Positions 33,642-42,798 of a DNA stretch of 64,000 nucleotides are shown in pieces. Both the position numbers and the translations under genes were made by a program. Origin of the DNA: JABMMZ01 sp044377005 (GTDB taxonomy: Bacteria > Bacteroidota > Bacteroidia > NS11-12g > UBA955); assembly GCA_044377005.1 (NCBI GenBank), contig JBILJV010000004.1, positions 1-64,000 on the forward strand, given 5' to 3'. The notes beneath the pieces were generated by a model. That model searched no databases. It was not told the origin of the DNA and saw only the letters and a list, made by a program, of their open reading frames with translations. Numbering within the stretch: position 1 is the first letter of the stretch; every line of letters starts with the position of its first letter.

Positions 33642-34447
33642 TGGTTGTTAGAACAGTTGTAATTACAGGGGCTTCTTCAGGAATTGGAGAAGCTTTGGCA
33701 TATCAGTATGCACAATTAAAATACAATGTTGTTATTGCGGCTAGATCTATTGAACAACTTAAATTAGTTGAGCTTAAATGTAAAGAATACAATTCTTCGG
33801 TCTTGCTTGTTCAATGCGATGTAAGTAAGGAAAGTGATTGTAAGTTTTTAATTGATGAAACCATTCGTCAATTCTCTTCATGTGATGTTTTAATTAACAA
33901 TGCTGGAATTAGTATGCGTGCAGTTTTTAACGATTGTGACTTAGATGTTATTAAAAAGGTGATGGATGTGAACTTTTGGGGAACCGTTTATTGCACTAAA
34001 TATGCTCTACCTTTTTTATTGAAATCACAAGGTACTGTTGTTGGAGTTTCCTCTATTGCAGGTATTAAAGGATTGCCTGCAAGAACCGGCTATTCAGCCT
34101 CAAAGTTTGCAATGCATGGTTTTTTGGAATCTCTTAGAATCGAAAATTTAAAAAATAATCTTAATGTATTAATTGTTTGTCCTGGTTATACAGCTTCTAA
34201 TATTAGAAATTCAGCTCTTAATAACAAAGGCAATAATCAATCAGAAAGTCCCCTAGATGAAGCTAAACTCATGTCTGCAGAAGAGGTTGCTCAAATGATT
34301 GTAAAAGCAGTAAGATCACGTAAAAGTTACTTGTATATGTCTTTTGATGGGAAAATTCTTTTTTGGTTGAATAAATTCTTCCCATTACTAATGGATAAAT
34401 TAGTTTTTAATAAAGTTTCTAAAGAAAAAGACAGCCCTTTTAAATAA
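33641..34447 (+). CDS. Short-chain dehydrogenase/reductase
   Basis: The product is 268 residues with the classical SDR motifs: TGASSGIG (9-16) for NADP(H) binding, NNAG (86-89), and the catalytic Tyr151 and Lys155 in YSASKFAMHG with the Ser of VGVSSIAG. The C-terminal 40 residues contain a hydrophobic stretch (ILFWLNKFFPLLM), as in membrane-associated members. The substrate is unknown. Translation is coupled to the thioredoxin-like gene upstream. Confidence 0.88.
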   Translation: MVVRTVVITGASSGIGEALAYQYAQLKYNVVIAARSIEQLKLVELKCKEYNSSVLLVQCDVSKESDCKFLIDETIRQFSSCDVLINNAGISMRAVFNDCDLDVIKKVMDVNFWGTVYCTKYALPFLLKSQGTVVGVSSIAGIKGLPARTGYSASKFAMHGFLESLRIENLKNNLNVLIVCPGYTASNIRNSALNNKGNNQSESPLDEAKLMSAEEVAQMIVKAVRSRKSYLYMSFDGKILFWLNKFFPLLMDKLVFNKVSKEKDSPFK

Positions 34448-34449
34448 AA

Positions 34450-36987
34450 TTATCTTATAAGATGAAAGGTACCTCTAAACCATCTTTCAATATTGTCGCA
34501 ACCCACATATTGGGTGTAAAATACATAAACATCTTGAGGTGCTAAATCGCCTTTTATTTTTCCATCCCAAGTAACCGAAGGGGTATTAGATTCAAAGATT
34601 TGTTCACCCCATCTGTTGTAAAGTCTTAGTTGGTAATCAGCCCCAGGGTCACTGTATTTGTTGCCAGGATATACATCGTTAATGTTATCTCCATTTGGTG
34701 TAAATGCATTCGGCATAAACAGGTCTGAAGGAAGTGCATTTGGGTCCTCTTTTATTTGGATAGAATCTGAAATGATACATCCGTTTTTGTTTCTAACGGT
34801 AACTCGGTATGTACCTACTTGTGATACAACAATTTTCTGAGTTGTAGCGCCAGTATTCCATAAGTATTCTTCCATATTATCTGCTGCAACAATCGGATAC
34901 CTTGAGGATAAGCAGATTGTAGTATCGCTTCCCAATCCACCATCTATTTCTGGATATTGAATAATGTTAATAGTGTCAGATGCCAAACATCCTTCTTCTG
35001 TTTCAATATTTATAAAATATTTGCCAGGAGTGGAAACAAACAATTGTTTGCTGGTAATTTCCCCATTCCATAAATATGATTTGTAATTCCTTTTGGGATC
35101 TAGTGTTCGAGAAATAGGACCACAATAAAAGGTGTCTGGTCCTAAATCTAAACCAATAAAATAAAAGTCAATATCTGCAGTGTCGTATATTGTACAAAGT
35201 TTATTTGCCGCGGTTACAATATAACGACCTCTTTGGGTAATAGTAATTTGTGGAGTGTTTTGTCCACTGTTCCATAAATATCTTGTTTCTGCTTGTGTTT
35301 GTGGATGAAAATTCTCTCCATCTAAAATGGTTCCTGTGCCCTCACAAATAAAGGTGTCTCTTAGTTGGGTTCTAGGAGGGGGATATAAAACAAAGGTTAT
35401 ACTATCTTCTCCTAAACAACCATTTTGATTGATTACCTTTACCCAATATGTACCAAGTGAAGGGATAAAAACGGAGGCGTCTGTTGTATTGTCATTCCAC
35501 CTGTAAGATTGGTAACCATCTTTGCCTTTATAAGTGAATTGAACAAAACTGTCTCTACAAATTACAGAGTCTGGGCCTAAATCAAACTTGCTTAAATCAT
35601 TGAAAATGTCAATTGTGTCTTTTGATGAGCAAGGAAAATCAGTAGCAGTAACAATGTATCGGCCAGCTTTATTAACCACTAGATTTCTAGTAGTTTCTCC
35701 TGAATTCCAAACATAACTGAGATTAGGAGGGTTGCTAATTAGTGTGGTTGTAAAAGGGCCACAAAACAAAGTGTCATTTGGTAATTGAGCTTTAAATTTC
35801 TTTTTAATTTCTATCTCATACCTGAATGTGTCAGAACATAAGTTCGTTTTTGCTACAAGTTGTATTGTGTAGTTGCCCGGAATGTTATATCTGTATGAAG
35901 GATTTGTTTGAATAGATGTATTATTGCTGCCATTAGGATCTCCAAAATCCCACAAATAACTTGTTCCTCCTGAGCTTCTGTTTTGGAATAGGACTAAGTC
36001 GGATTCACAACTTAAACTTGGTGCAAAGAAAGAAGAAACTACGTCAAATACACATTCACTAATGTTAAACTGATAATCTCTTTTGGTCTCACCAATTAAA
36101 ACCCCTTTTCTATACTCTAATACTTTTACCCCAATAACGTAATTCCCTGTTCTATCTGGAGTTAGGGCCAATTTTCCTGTTTTGCTGTTGACGCTTAATG
36201 TAGGTTGTCCATTAATTTGAAAGTTAGTATTATATGTATTTGACCATTGAACCTTTCTGTTATCATTATCAAAAGGATAAGTTGGAGGTTTTGTATTTAC
36301 ATTATCAAAAATATCTGGTTTTACTCCTGAAGGGCGTTGTTGAACATTATCACCACCTAAGAAAGGTTGATAAAGTTCGTAAACCAATGAATCTCCATTA
36401 TCGTCTATTGCACTATGATCGAAATTTAAAGGGGCATTTGTACATAAGAAGTTAGGAGGTAAATACTTAAAAAAAGGAGAGGAGTTACCTAATTTTACGT
36501 CCTTTATTTCTGTCCAATAAGTGGCACCTGTAGCATCAGGTAGCATAATATTGTCTATAATTCGATTTCTGCAACATCGTTCAAATGTAATTGTGTAACC
36601 CCTTCCGGCATTGTCAGGTAAAGATAATTGAGTTGTAAAAGTATATCTTATTACACATTCTGTAGGTTTATTTCTAACACAATTGTAGTTTAAGTCAGCA
36701 ATTTTTACAGGATTGAATCCTTGAATGTTTTCTTTGCTCAAAGAAAGTGAAGCGGTATTCTTGTTTCTATTGTCAAAAACGTGAATAGTGATTCCAGCAA
36801 CGTCATCTTCAATAACCCCCTCAAAAGCATTTTTACAGTCAAAATATACATACAATGTTATGTTATAAAGGTAATTATTGCCACTTCTTCCTGCGTATTT
36901 ATACATCATTTCTCCACCCACTATGTGAGAAGCACTTGATTTAAATGCTAAAAAAGCGCATAATATGATAGTTATAATTAACCTCAT
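34450..36987 (-). CDS. T9SS type B cargo protein with PKD domain
   Basis: The product is 845 residues. After a signal peptide (1-19) it has SHIVGGEMMYKYAGRSGNNY, a common start of gliding-associated surface proteins, a PKD domain with YLWDFGDPNGS (about 345-355), several repeats built around NSGETTRNLVV-NKAGRYIVTA, and a type B (gliding motility-associated) C-terminal domain PNAFTPNGDNINDVYPG with YNRWGEQIFES. Type B substrates are exported by T9SS, often to a PorP/SprF-type anchor; none is in view. The gene is 38 bases downstream of the GT-C/TPR gene on the same strand. Confidence 0.88.
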   Translation of the reverse strand: MRLIITIILCAFLAFKSSASHIVGGEMMYKYAGRSGNNYLYNITLYVYFDCKNAFEGVIEDDVAGITIHVFDNRNKNTASLSLSKENIQGFNPVKIADLNYNCVRNKPTECVIRYTFTTQLSLPDNAGRGYTITFERCCRNRIIDNIMLPDATGATYWTEIKDVKLGNSSPFFKYLPPNFLCTNAPLNFDHSAIDDNGDSLVYELYQPFLGGDNVQQRPSGVKPDIFDNVNTKPPTYPFDNDNRKVQWSNTYNTNFQINGQPTLSVNSKTGKLALTPDRTGNYVIGVKVLEYRKGVLIGETKRDYQFNISECVFDVVSSFFAPSLSCESDLVLFQNRSSGGTSYLWDFGDPNGSNNTSIQTNPSYRYNIPGNYTIQLVAKTNLCSDTFRYEIEIKKKFKAQLPNDTLFCGPFTTTLISNPPNLSYVWNSGETTRNLVVNKAGRYIVTATDFPCSSKDTIDIFNDLSKFDLGPDSVICRDSFVQFTYKGKDGYQSYRWNDNTTDASVFIPSLGTYWVKVINQNGCLGEDSITFVLYPPPRTQLRDTFICEGTGTILDGENFHPQTQAETRYLWNSGQNTPQITITQRGRYIVTAANKLCTIYDTADIDFYFIGLDLGPDTFYCGPISRTLDPKRNYKSYLWNGEITSKQLFVSTPGKYFINIETEEGCLASDTINIIQYPEIDGGLGSDTTICLSSRYPIVAADNMEEYLWNTGATTQKIVVSQVGTYRVTVRNKNGCIISDSIQIKEDPNALPSDLFMPNAFTPNGDNINDVYPGNKYSDPGADYQLRLYNRWGEQIFESNTPSVTWDGKIKGDLAPQDVYVFYTQYVGCDNIERWFRGTFHLIR

Positions 36988-37025
36988 TTAATGAATTAGA
37001 CGTACAAAGTTAAAAAAAGTTTCAA

Positions 37026-39977
37026 TTATTTTTGATTTATTATTTTCATATATTCATTCAAAAACTGTTCCGCTTCTTTTTTCTTGCCAATTTTTTCTAA
37101 TTCAGTACCCAAATAATAGTATGCTTCAGCATTGTTCGGTTCTAATTGTATTGCATACTGTAAATTCATAAATGCTGAATCTAATTCATTTAATCTTAAT
37201 TGTGCCTTACCTAAGCCTAAATAACCCCTTCCCACATTCCCATAAGTTTCCAAAAAGGAATAAAAATGATTTCTAGCCAAATCGTTTTGATTTTGTAATA
37301 ACTTGATTTCTCCCATTAATAATGGTGCAGAAGCATTCTTTTTGTTTTTGAATGCTTGGGATAAGTTATCGTATGCTTTGGTTAATAAATTTAAATCAGG
37401 GCTGTTGGGGTTTTTCATCATTGCTTGAGTATATAAAACTTCACCCACACTTTGAAGGGCATCGTAATTGCCGGTTTTTAGCTTTATTGCAACATTATAA
37501 AAATACAAAGCACTGTCTAATTGCATTTTTAACTTATAGGCATTAGCAACACCTCTAGCAAATTCCTCTTCTAACGGGTTGTACTGATAAGCCAATTTGT
37601 AAAAATAAAGAGCGCTATCACCATTATTCTTTTTTAAATATTGATTCCCTTTATAACCATAATGGTTTTCTGCTTTTACAATTGCAGTTATTGGAACTCC
37701 TCCTACATTGATAACATGTATAGTTCCTTTGGGTGGCCAATATCCATCTAAAATTTGGTTTTTTGAGAGAGTTCTTGTGCTCCAAATGGCGTAATCCCAA
37801 TTGTTATTCATCCATTCCATTTCTCTGGTCCATAAACATGGAACATCTTTGCCTGCATTAACAAATGTTTTTAAAGCTTCTTGATTTGAATTTGCATTGA
37901 TTTTGATTTTAGGATTGCCATTGTTGTCTTTTTCTAATATTTCAGGTTTACTTTTTACAAGCCATTCAAAAGCCTCTCTTGGTGTTTGGTTCCAGTAATC
38001 TATATCATAATTTCCATGAGCCCCTTTTATCCCTCCAATAATTTCATTGAAGTACATGTATTGATAAGGGTGGTTTTTTATATTCCAAGCAATTGGGCTT
38101 ATTAAACTCACTATAAAAATGCCCCATATGACTAAACTAATTGTTTTGTTTTTAAAGAATAATCCTAATTGATGCCATGCTAAAACAGAAAGCACTGTTA
38201 ATGTTGGATAAATAAACAAAAAGTGTCTCCATCCATTGTAAACATAAGATTTTTTGTAAATAGCATAAGCCAATGGGAAAACTGAAGCAAATAGTAATAA
38301 AAAAAGGATTAATTTACCTAAAGTGTCTTTTTTCAACCAATTGATAATTGGACCAATAAATACTCCAAATAACAATCCTACAGGGGCCGTTATTATAATC
38401 ATTTTAGGGATATAATACCATGGTTTTTCATACAAACGAACCCCCTCAAATAATTCATAATAAGTGAGTAAGCCAAATTTTTCAAATTGTTTTAAAGCGT
38501 TAAATACTCCTGTCAAGGGTTGTCTCAATGCATATGGCCAAAAGAATATTCCAAAAATATAAGCACTAATGGAGATGATAACAATTGTTTTAATATGTAT
38601 TTTAAAGGTTTTACTTGCATTTTTTTTGTATTGAAACAAAAGCCAATACAATCCAATAAACATAACCATATATCCAAAAATTAGCAATGCTCCTACCCTT
38701 ACACTCAAAGCAAAACCGATAGCAATGGCAAGCATTACTTTGGTTTGATGTTTTGGTTTAGGTAATTCTTGAAGAAGTTTTACTAAGTAGTAAATGGACA
38801 TAATATAGCCTGTTGCAAATGGAATATCTTTGGAGTTGTTGAAGAAATGACCATATAAAGAAGGTGATGCAAATAAAGCAATAACTGTAATTACAGCGGG
38901 GAGCCAACCAGAGAGTCGTCTAACAAGTAAGGCTGTAAATAAGACTAAAAAGAAACCAATAATCGAATCTATTAAGTGTCTTGCGTAATATTCATTTTCA
39001 AATCCAAATACATTATTAACCGCCCTAATAACTAAATCCACACTAGAGCCATAAGAGAGTTTGCCAAATTCACTAATTTTGGGGTCAAACATTGTCGTAT
39101 CACTTCCAAAACTTGTGTAAAATTTGATAACATGTTTAGAGAATTCATTATGTGCAGGTTCGTCCCAAGTGACATTATAATCTTTGCTTGTATATGCCAT
39201 GCCAAAAAGGAGCGTTAAGCATAAAACAGCGAAAGTTTTTTTATAAATTGGAGCATTAATGTTGGACCAATCGTTTGACTCTTCCTTAATATTTGTTAAC
39301 TTGAAAAAACTACTCCAAAACAATTTAAATCCTAAAAGTGTATTTTTAATTGCCGATTTTAAACCATCACCAATTACAAAATCATTGGTCCCTAAATCAA
39401 ATGAAACAGGCGTGTTTAGTTGTTCCTTTTCAGTAAGTGCAGCAATATGCCAAGCATCTTTAATTTTGTTTTTGAGGACTATTTTTTCAAACAAGTCTAA
39501 TGGCATTAATACAGCTTCACAAGTTGATAAGTTAGATTCAACCCCCGAAAATAATTTACCCCAAAAATTAGAAATATAATGAATGTATTTTTGTAAAAAA
39601 CCTGCTTTTTGAGGGATTAAACCATCCGCAACAACAACTTTGCTGGGAACAAAAAGCTTATTAGCTTTTTGAGACCACTTAAAATAAAGTGAAGGTTCGT
39701 TTGCCAAAGGAAGTTTTAAGGGAATAATGTTTTTTATATTCTCATCAAAAGTGACACCATTTATGATTTTAATTTTACCACTTTGTATTAGATTCTCTGT
39801 TTCTTTTGACTTTAACGATTGGTCCGAATACAATTCAATAGGATGGTTGGGCTTGATGCAGATTTCTGCTAATTGGATTAAATCTTCTTCGGCTTGAGGC
39901 GATCCATTAGAGGATAGGATATAAAAAGCCGTGTTTGATCCATTTGATTTGATTTTATCACTTTGATGATTGCTCAT
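37026..39977 (-). CDS. GT-C membrane glycosyltransferase fused to TPR repeats
   Basis: The product is 983 residues in three parts. Residues 1-240 are soluble and unrecognised. From about 248 come 11 or so membrane helices with an Asp-Glu pair (TWDEPAH, 272-273) in the first outside loop, the position of the catalytic acid in GT-C enzymes of the PMT/ArnT class. After a soluble linker, residues from about 790 to the end form several TPR units (for example GDSALYFYKLAYQYNPLEEE and NAEAYYYLGTELEKIGKKKE). A lipid-linked sugar donor and a periplasmic acceptor are expected. It lies 25 bases after ruvA on the same strand. Confidence 0.75.
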   Translation of the reverse strand: MSNHQSDKIKSNGSNTAFYILSSNGSPQAEEDLIQLAEICIKPNHPIELYSDQSLKSKETENLIQSGKIKIINGVTFDENIKNIIPLKLPLANEPSLYFKWSQKANKLFVPSKVVVADGLIPQKAGFLQKYIHYISNFWGKLFSGVESNLSTCEAVLMPLDLFEKIVLKNKIKDAWHIAALTEKEQLNTPVSFDLGTNDFVIGDGLKSAIKNTLLGFKLFWSSFFKLTNIKEESNDWSNINAPIYKKTFAVLCLTLLFGMAYTSKDYNVTWDEPAHNEFSKHVIKFYTSFGSDTTMFDPKISEFGKLSYGSSVDLVIRAVNNVFGFENEYYARHLIDSIIGFFLVLFTALLVRRLSGWLPAVITVIALFASPSLYGHFFNNSKDIPFATGYIMSIYYLVKLLQELPKPKHQTKVMLAIAIGFALSVRVGALLIFGYMVMFIGLYWLLFQYKKNASKTFKIHIKTIVIISISAYIFGIFFWPYALRQPLTGVFNALKQFEKFGLLTYYELFEGVRLYEKPWYYIPKMIIITAPVGLLFGVFIGPIINWLKKDTLGKLILFLLLFASVFPLAYAIYKKSYVYNGWRHFLFIYPTLTVLSVLAWHQLGLFFKNKTISLVIWGIFIVSLISPIAWNIKNHPYQYMYFNEIIGGIKGAHGNYDIDYWNQTPREAFEWLVKSKPEILEKDNNGNPKIKINANSNQEALKTFVNAGKDVPCLWTREMEWMNNNWDYAIWSTRTLSKNQILDGYWPPKGTIHVINVGGVPITAIVKAENHYGYKGNQYLKKNNGDSALYFYKLAYQYNPLEEEFARGVANAYKLKMQLDSALYFYNVAIKLKTGNYDALQSVGEVLYTQAMMKNPNSPDLNLLTKAYDNLSQAFKNKKNASAPLLMGEIKLLQNQNDLARNHFYSFLETYGNVGRGYLGLGKAQLRLNELDSAFMNLQYAIQLEPNNAEAYYYLGTELEKIGKKKEAEQFLNEYMKIINQK

Positions 39978-40002
39978 TTTAAGTATTTTTTTGAAATAAT
40001 AG

Positions 40003-40593
40003 TTACAACTGTTTTAGAGATTGTTTAATAAGGAATTCGACACTTAGCTCTAATTTATTGTTATTGGTAATTTTGAGTAAAGTTTTTTCTGCAATATTTC
40101 TTTGAAATCCAAGGGCTTGTAATGCTAATAACGCTTCGTCAAATGATTTAGGTGCTGCATTTACAAAATCATCAGGGTCAATCGATTGTGTTAGTTTGCC
40201 GATTTTATCTTGTAATTCTAAGATAATTCGTTGTGCAGTTTTTGGGCCAACTCCTTTAACAGCTTTTAATAAAGACAAATTTCCTGTAGAAATGGCACTT
40301 ATGATTTCTGTAGGAGATTGACCGCTTAATATCATTCTTGCAGTGTTTGTTCCAACCCCATTTACTATAATAAGTTGCCTAAATAATTGACGCTCAGTTT
40401 CGTCAAAAAAGCCATAAAGGTAGTGACCATCTTCTTTAATGGCCAAATGAGTTAAAATACGAATGTTTTTTTCTGATTTTATCTTTTCGTATGTGTTGAT
40501 GCTAATTTGTAAATGAAAACCAATCCCATTGCAATTTAGAACCAAGAATGCTGGATTAGCATGTTCTATTTTACCTTCTATAAAATCATACAT
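40003..40593 (-). CDS. ruvA: Holliday junction DNA helicase subunit RuvA
   Basis: The product is 196 residues: N-terminal OB fold (MYDFIEGKIEHANPAFLVL), two helix-hairpin-helix motifs (NGVGTNTARMILSG and KGVGPKTAQRIILEL) and a C-terminal domain that contacts RuvB. RuvA binds four-way junctions and drives branch migration with RuvB. It begins three bases after the ilvE stop, in one transcript with ilvE and the GT-C gene. ruvB is not here. Confidence 0.96.
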   Translation of the reverse strand: MYDFIEGKIEHANPAFLVLNCNGIGFHLQISINTYEKIKSEKNIRILTHLAIKEDGHYLYGFFDETERQLFRQLIIVNGVGTNTARMILSGQSPTEIISAISTGNLSLLKAVKGVGPKTAQRIILELQDKIGKLTQSIDPDDFVNAAPKSFDEALLALQALGFQRNIAEKTLLKITNNNKLELSVEFLIKQSLKQL

Positions 40594-40596
40594 ATA

Positions 40597-41676
40597 CTAT
40601 GCAATTATTGATTCATTTTGTTCAATACATTTTACCCAATTATGTGTATCAGGTATTTGCAAAGTTTTAATTAATTCTAATTCAGTTTTTAATTTGAAGC
40701 CCAATAAATCTTCAGTTACAACTAAATTATATTTTTCGTCACGGAAACCAAAACAATCTATATGGGTAATGGTTGCAGCAGTACCTGTAACAAACATTTC
40801 CACTAAATCACCATTTGCATGCCATTTAAGTAAATCTTGAACTAAGATAGGTTCTTCGAAGATTGGAATATGATGGTCTTTTATCATTTTGATAACAGAA
40901 TCTCTTGTAATTCCTGCAAGTAATGAATCAGTTAAATTAGGTGTGTAAACGCCATTTTTGGTAACAACGAAAATATTACTAGTGCCTGTTTCTTCCAATT
41001 TAGTATGAGTAATTCCATCGGTCCAAAGGACTTGGTCAAAACCATCTTTTTGTGCTAAATTCCTAGGATATAATGAAGCTGCGTAATTGCCAGCGCATTT
41101 TGCACTTCCAACCCCACCAGCCGAAGCTCTTGTGTAATGCTCTTCAATTTTTACTTTAATGTTCCCTGCATAGTATGAACTAACAGGACAAGCATATATC
41201 ATGAAGCTGTAATTGTCGCTAGATTTTACACCCAAAAAATCATCTGTTGCAAACATAAATGGTCTTAGGTACAATGAACTTCCTACTGAAGAAGGAATCC
41301 AATCTTTGTCTAAGTTAAGGAGTTTTGATAATGCCTCCATAAAAATTTCTTTTGGAAAATGAGGCATACTCATTCTATCAGCAGAACGGTTTAATCTGTT
41401 TAAGTTTTCTTCGGGTCTGAAAAGAGTTATTTCACCGTTTGGTGTTTTGTAGGCTTTCATACCTTCAAAAATGGACTGACCATAATGAAGAGCTGAAAGG
41501 GTAGGACTCATTGGAATTTTTCCAAAAGGAATGATTCTAGGGTCATTCCATTGATTGTCGTAATAATCGCAAATGAACATGTGGTCGGTAAAAACTTTAC
41601 CAAAACTGATATTATTTGGATCGAAATCTGAAATTTTTGAATTTTCTGTGGGATTTATTGTAATTTTGAAACTCAT
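40597..41676 (-). CDS. ilvE: Branched-chain amino acid aminotransferase
   Basis: The product is 359 residues, of the longer eukaryote-like IlvE type. PLP binds Lys193 (GGVGSAKCAGNYAAS); LEETGTSNIFVV is the conserved second block. It interconverts leucine, isoleucine and valine with their 2-oxo acids in the cytoplasm. It is the first gene of the ilvE-ruvA-GT-C unit; the divergent gene at 41701 starts only 24 bases away. Confidence 0.93.
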   Translation of the reverse strand: MSFKITINPTENSKISDFDPNNISFGKVFTDHMFICDYYDNQWNDPRIIPFGKIPMSPTLSALHYGQSIFEGMKAYKTPNGEITLFRPEENLNRLNRSADRMSMPHFPKEIFMEALSKLLNLDKDWIPSSVGSSLYLRPFMFATDDFLGVKSSDNYSFMIYACPVSSYYAGNIKVKIEEHYTRASAGGVGSAKCAGNYAASLYPRNLAQKDGFDQVLWTDGITHTKLEETGTSNIFVVTKNGVYTPNLTDSLLAGITRDSVIKMIKDHHIPIFEEPILVQDLLKWHANGDLVEMFVTGTAATITHIDCFGFRDEKYNLVVTEDLLGFKLKTELELIKTLQIPDTHNWVKCIEQNESIIA

Positions 41677-41700
41677 TTCACTTGCGAAATAATCAAAAAA

Positions 41701-42201
41701 ATGGAGGAAAACCTAATTTTATCAGAAAATTTTCCTGAACTACTAGCCCAATTTATGGAAGGAGAGTTTTATCAAATTCAAGAGAGTCGTTGGTATGACA
41801 AGTTTGAATACGAAGGAGAGAACAAATATCGCTTTCTAAATATAGTTAATCATACCGAATATAAAAGTCTTTCTGAGGAGGATAGTTTGTTCTTTTATAA
41901 ATTTACAAATGCGATTCAGTCCGAAAAATACAAAATGGATAAAGATGGTTTTGCTGTATTAAACATCAGCCTTTACCCTGGTGTGGAATGGAAGAATATC
42001 ATTGATATTTTTCAACCTAATTTTTGTTTTTTTTGGGGTGTAAGTCCCTCTTTATTTGGTATAAATATTAATAAATATAAAGCATCAGTTCACAATAATA
42101 TTAAAATGCTTTATGTAGATAGTATGAATTCGGTTTTTTCAAACAGTTCACTTAAGATACAATTGTGGGAACAAACGAAGCCATTGTTCGGCATTAAATA
42201 A
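41701..42201 (+). CDS. Conserved protein of unknown function
   Basis: The product is 166 residues, soluble, without signal or membrane segment. Tyr, Phe and Asn are frequent. The C-terminal half (CFFWGVSPSLFGI, then MLYVDSMNSVF and LKIQLWEQTKPLFGIK) has a pattern seen in small uncharacterised Bacteroidota proteins and loosely reminiscent of DNA polymerase III psi (HolD) with its terminal LWxxxKxLF; I do not assert this. It precedes rdgB by 12 bases and is probably cotranscribed with it and queA. Confidence 0.55.
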   Translation: MEENLILSENFPELLAQFMEGEFYQIQESRWYDKFEYEGENKYRFLNIVNHTEYKSLSEEDSLFFYKFTNAIQSEKYKMDKDGFAVLNISLYPGVEWKNIIDIFQPNFCFFWGVSPSLFGININKYKASVHNNIKMLYVDSMNSVFSNSSLKIQLWEQTKPLFGIK

Positions 42202-42213
42202 TTTATAAATTGT

Positions 42214-42798
42214 ATGCAAGAATTGATTTTTGTATCGACCAATAAGGGTAAAATAAATGAAATTAACCAACTTTTGAAAGAGGTATTTATTATCAAAGGA
42301 TTACATGAAATTAGTTATTTTGAAGAAATAAAGGAAACAGGATCTACTCTTAATGAAAATGCACAAATAAAAGCACAAACTATTAATGATATTTTCAAGA
42401 TAAATTGTTTTGCCGATGATAGTGGTTTGATGATTGAAGCTTTAAATAATCAACCTGGCGTAAAAAGTGCACGATTTGCAGGAGAAAATGCAACAGACAA
42501 AGAGAATATCGATAAAGTTTTAACTTTATTGGATGGTGTTGAAAATAGAAAAGCGTATTTTAATACCGTTATATGTTTAGTATGGAACAATGTCAACTAC
42601 TATTTTGAAGGGAAAATTGAAGGTAGCATAGCAAATCAGCCCTTAGGAGAAAATGGTTTTGGTTATGATCCAATATTTGTACCTAATGGATTTGATGTTT
42701 CGTTTGCACAAATGACAAATGAAGAAAAAAATAAAATTAGCCATAGAAAAATAGCAGTTCAAAAATTAATTAATCAACTTAATAGTTTTGCCGAGTAA
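42214..42798 (+). CDS. rdgB: XTP/dITP diphosphatase (RdgB/HAM1)
   Basis: The product is 194 residues. Markers: FVSTNKGKINEINQLL at the start, CFADDSGLMIEALNNQPGVK with the metal-binding acidic residues, and GENGFGYDPIFVPNG then KNKISHRKIA. It clears deaminated purine nucleotides (ITP, XTP) from the pool. It overlaps the queA TTG start by 11 bases. Confidence 0.95.
   Translation: MQELIFVSTNKGKINEINQLLKEVFIIKGLHEISYFEEIKETGSTLNENAQIKAQTINDIFKINCFADDSGLMIEALNNQPGVKSARFAGENATDKENIDKVLTLLDGVENRKAYFNTVICLVWNNVNYYFEGKIEGSIANQPLGENGFGYDPIFVPNGFDVSFAQMTNEEKNKISHRKIAVQKLINQLNSFAE

Noticed and set aside
41701..42201. Assignment of the unknown protein as DNA polymerase III psi (HolD)
   Set aside because: Only a loose C-terminal resemblance is visible; no decisive residues can be named without a profile search.
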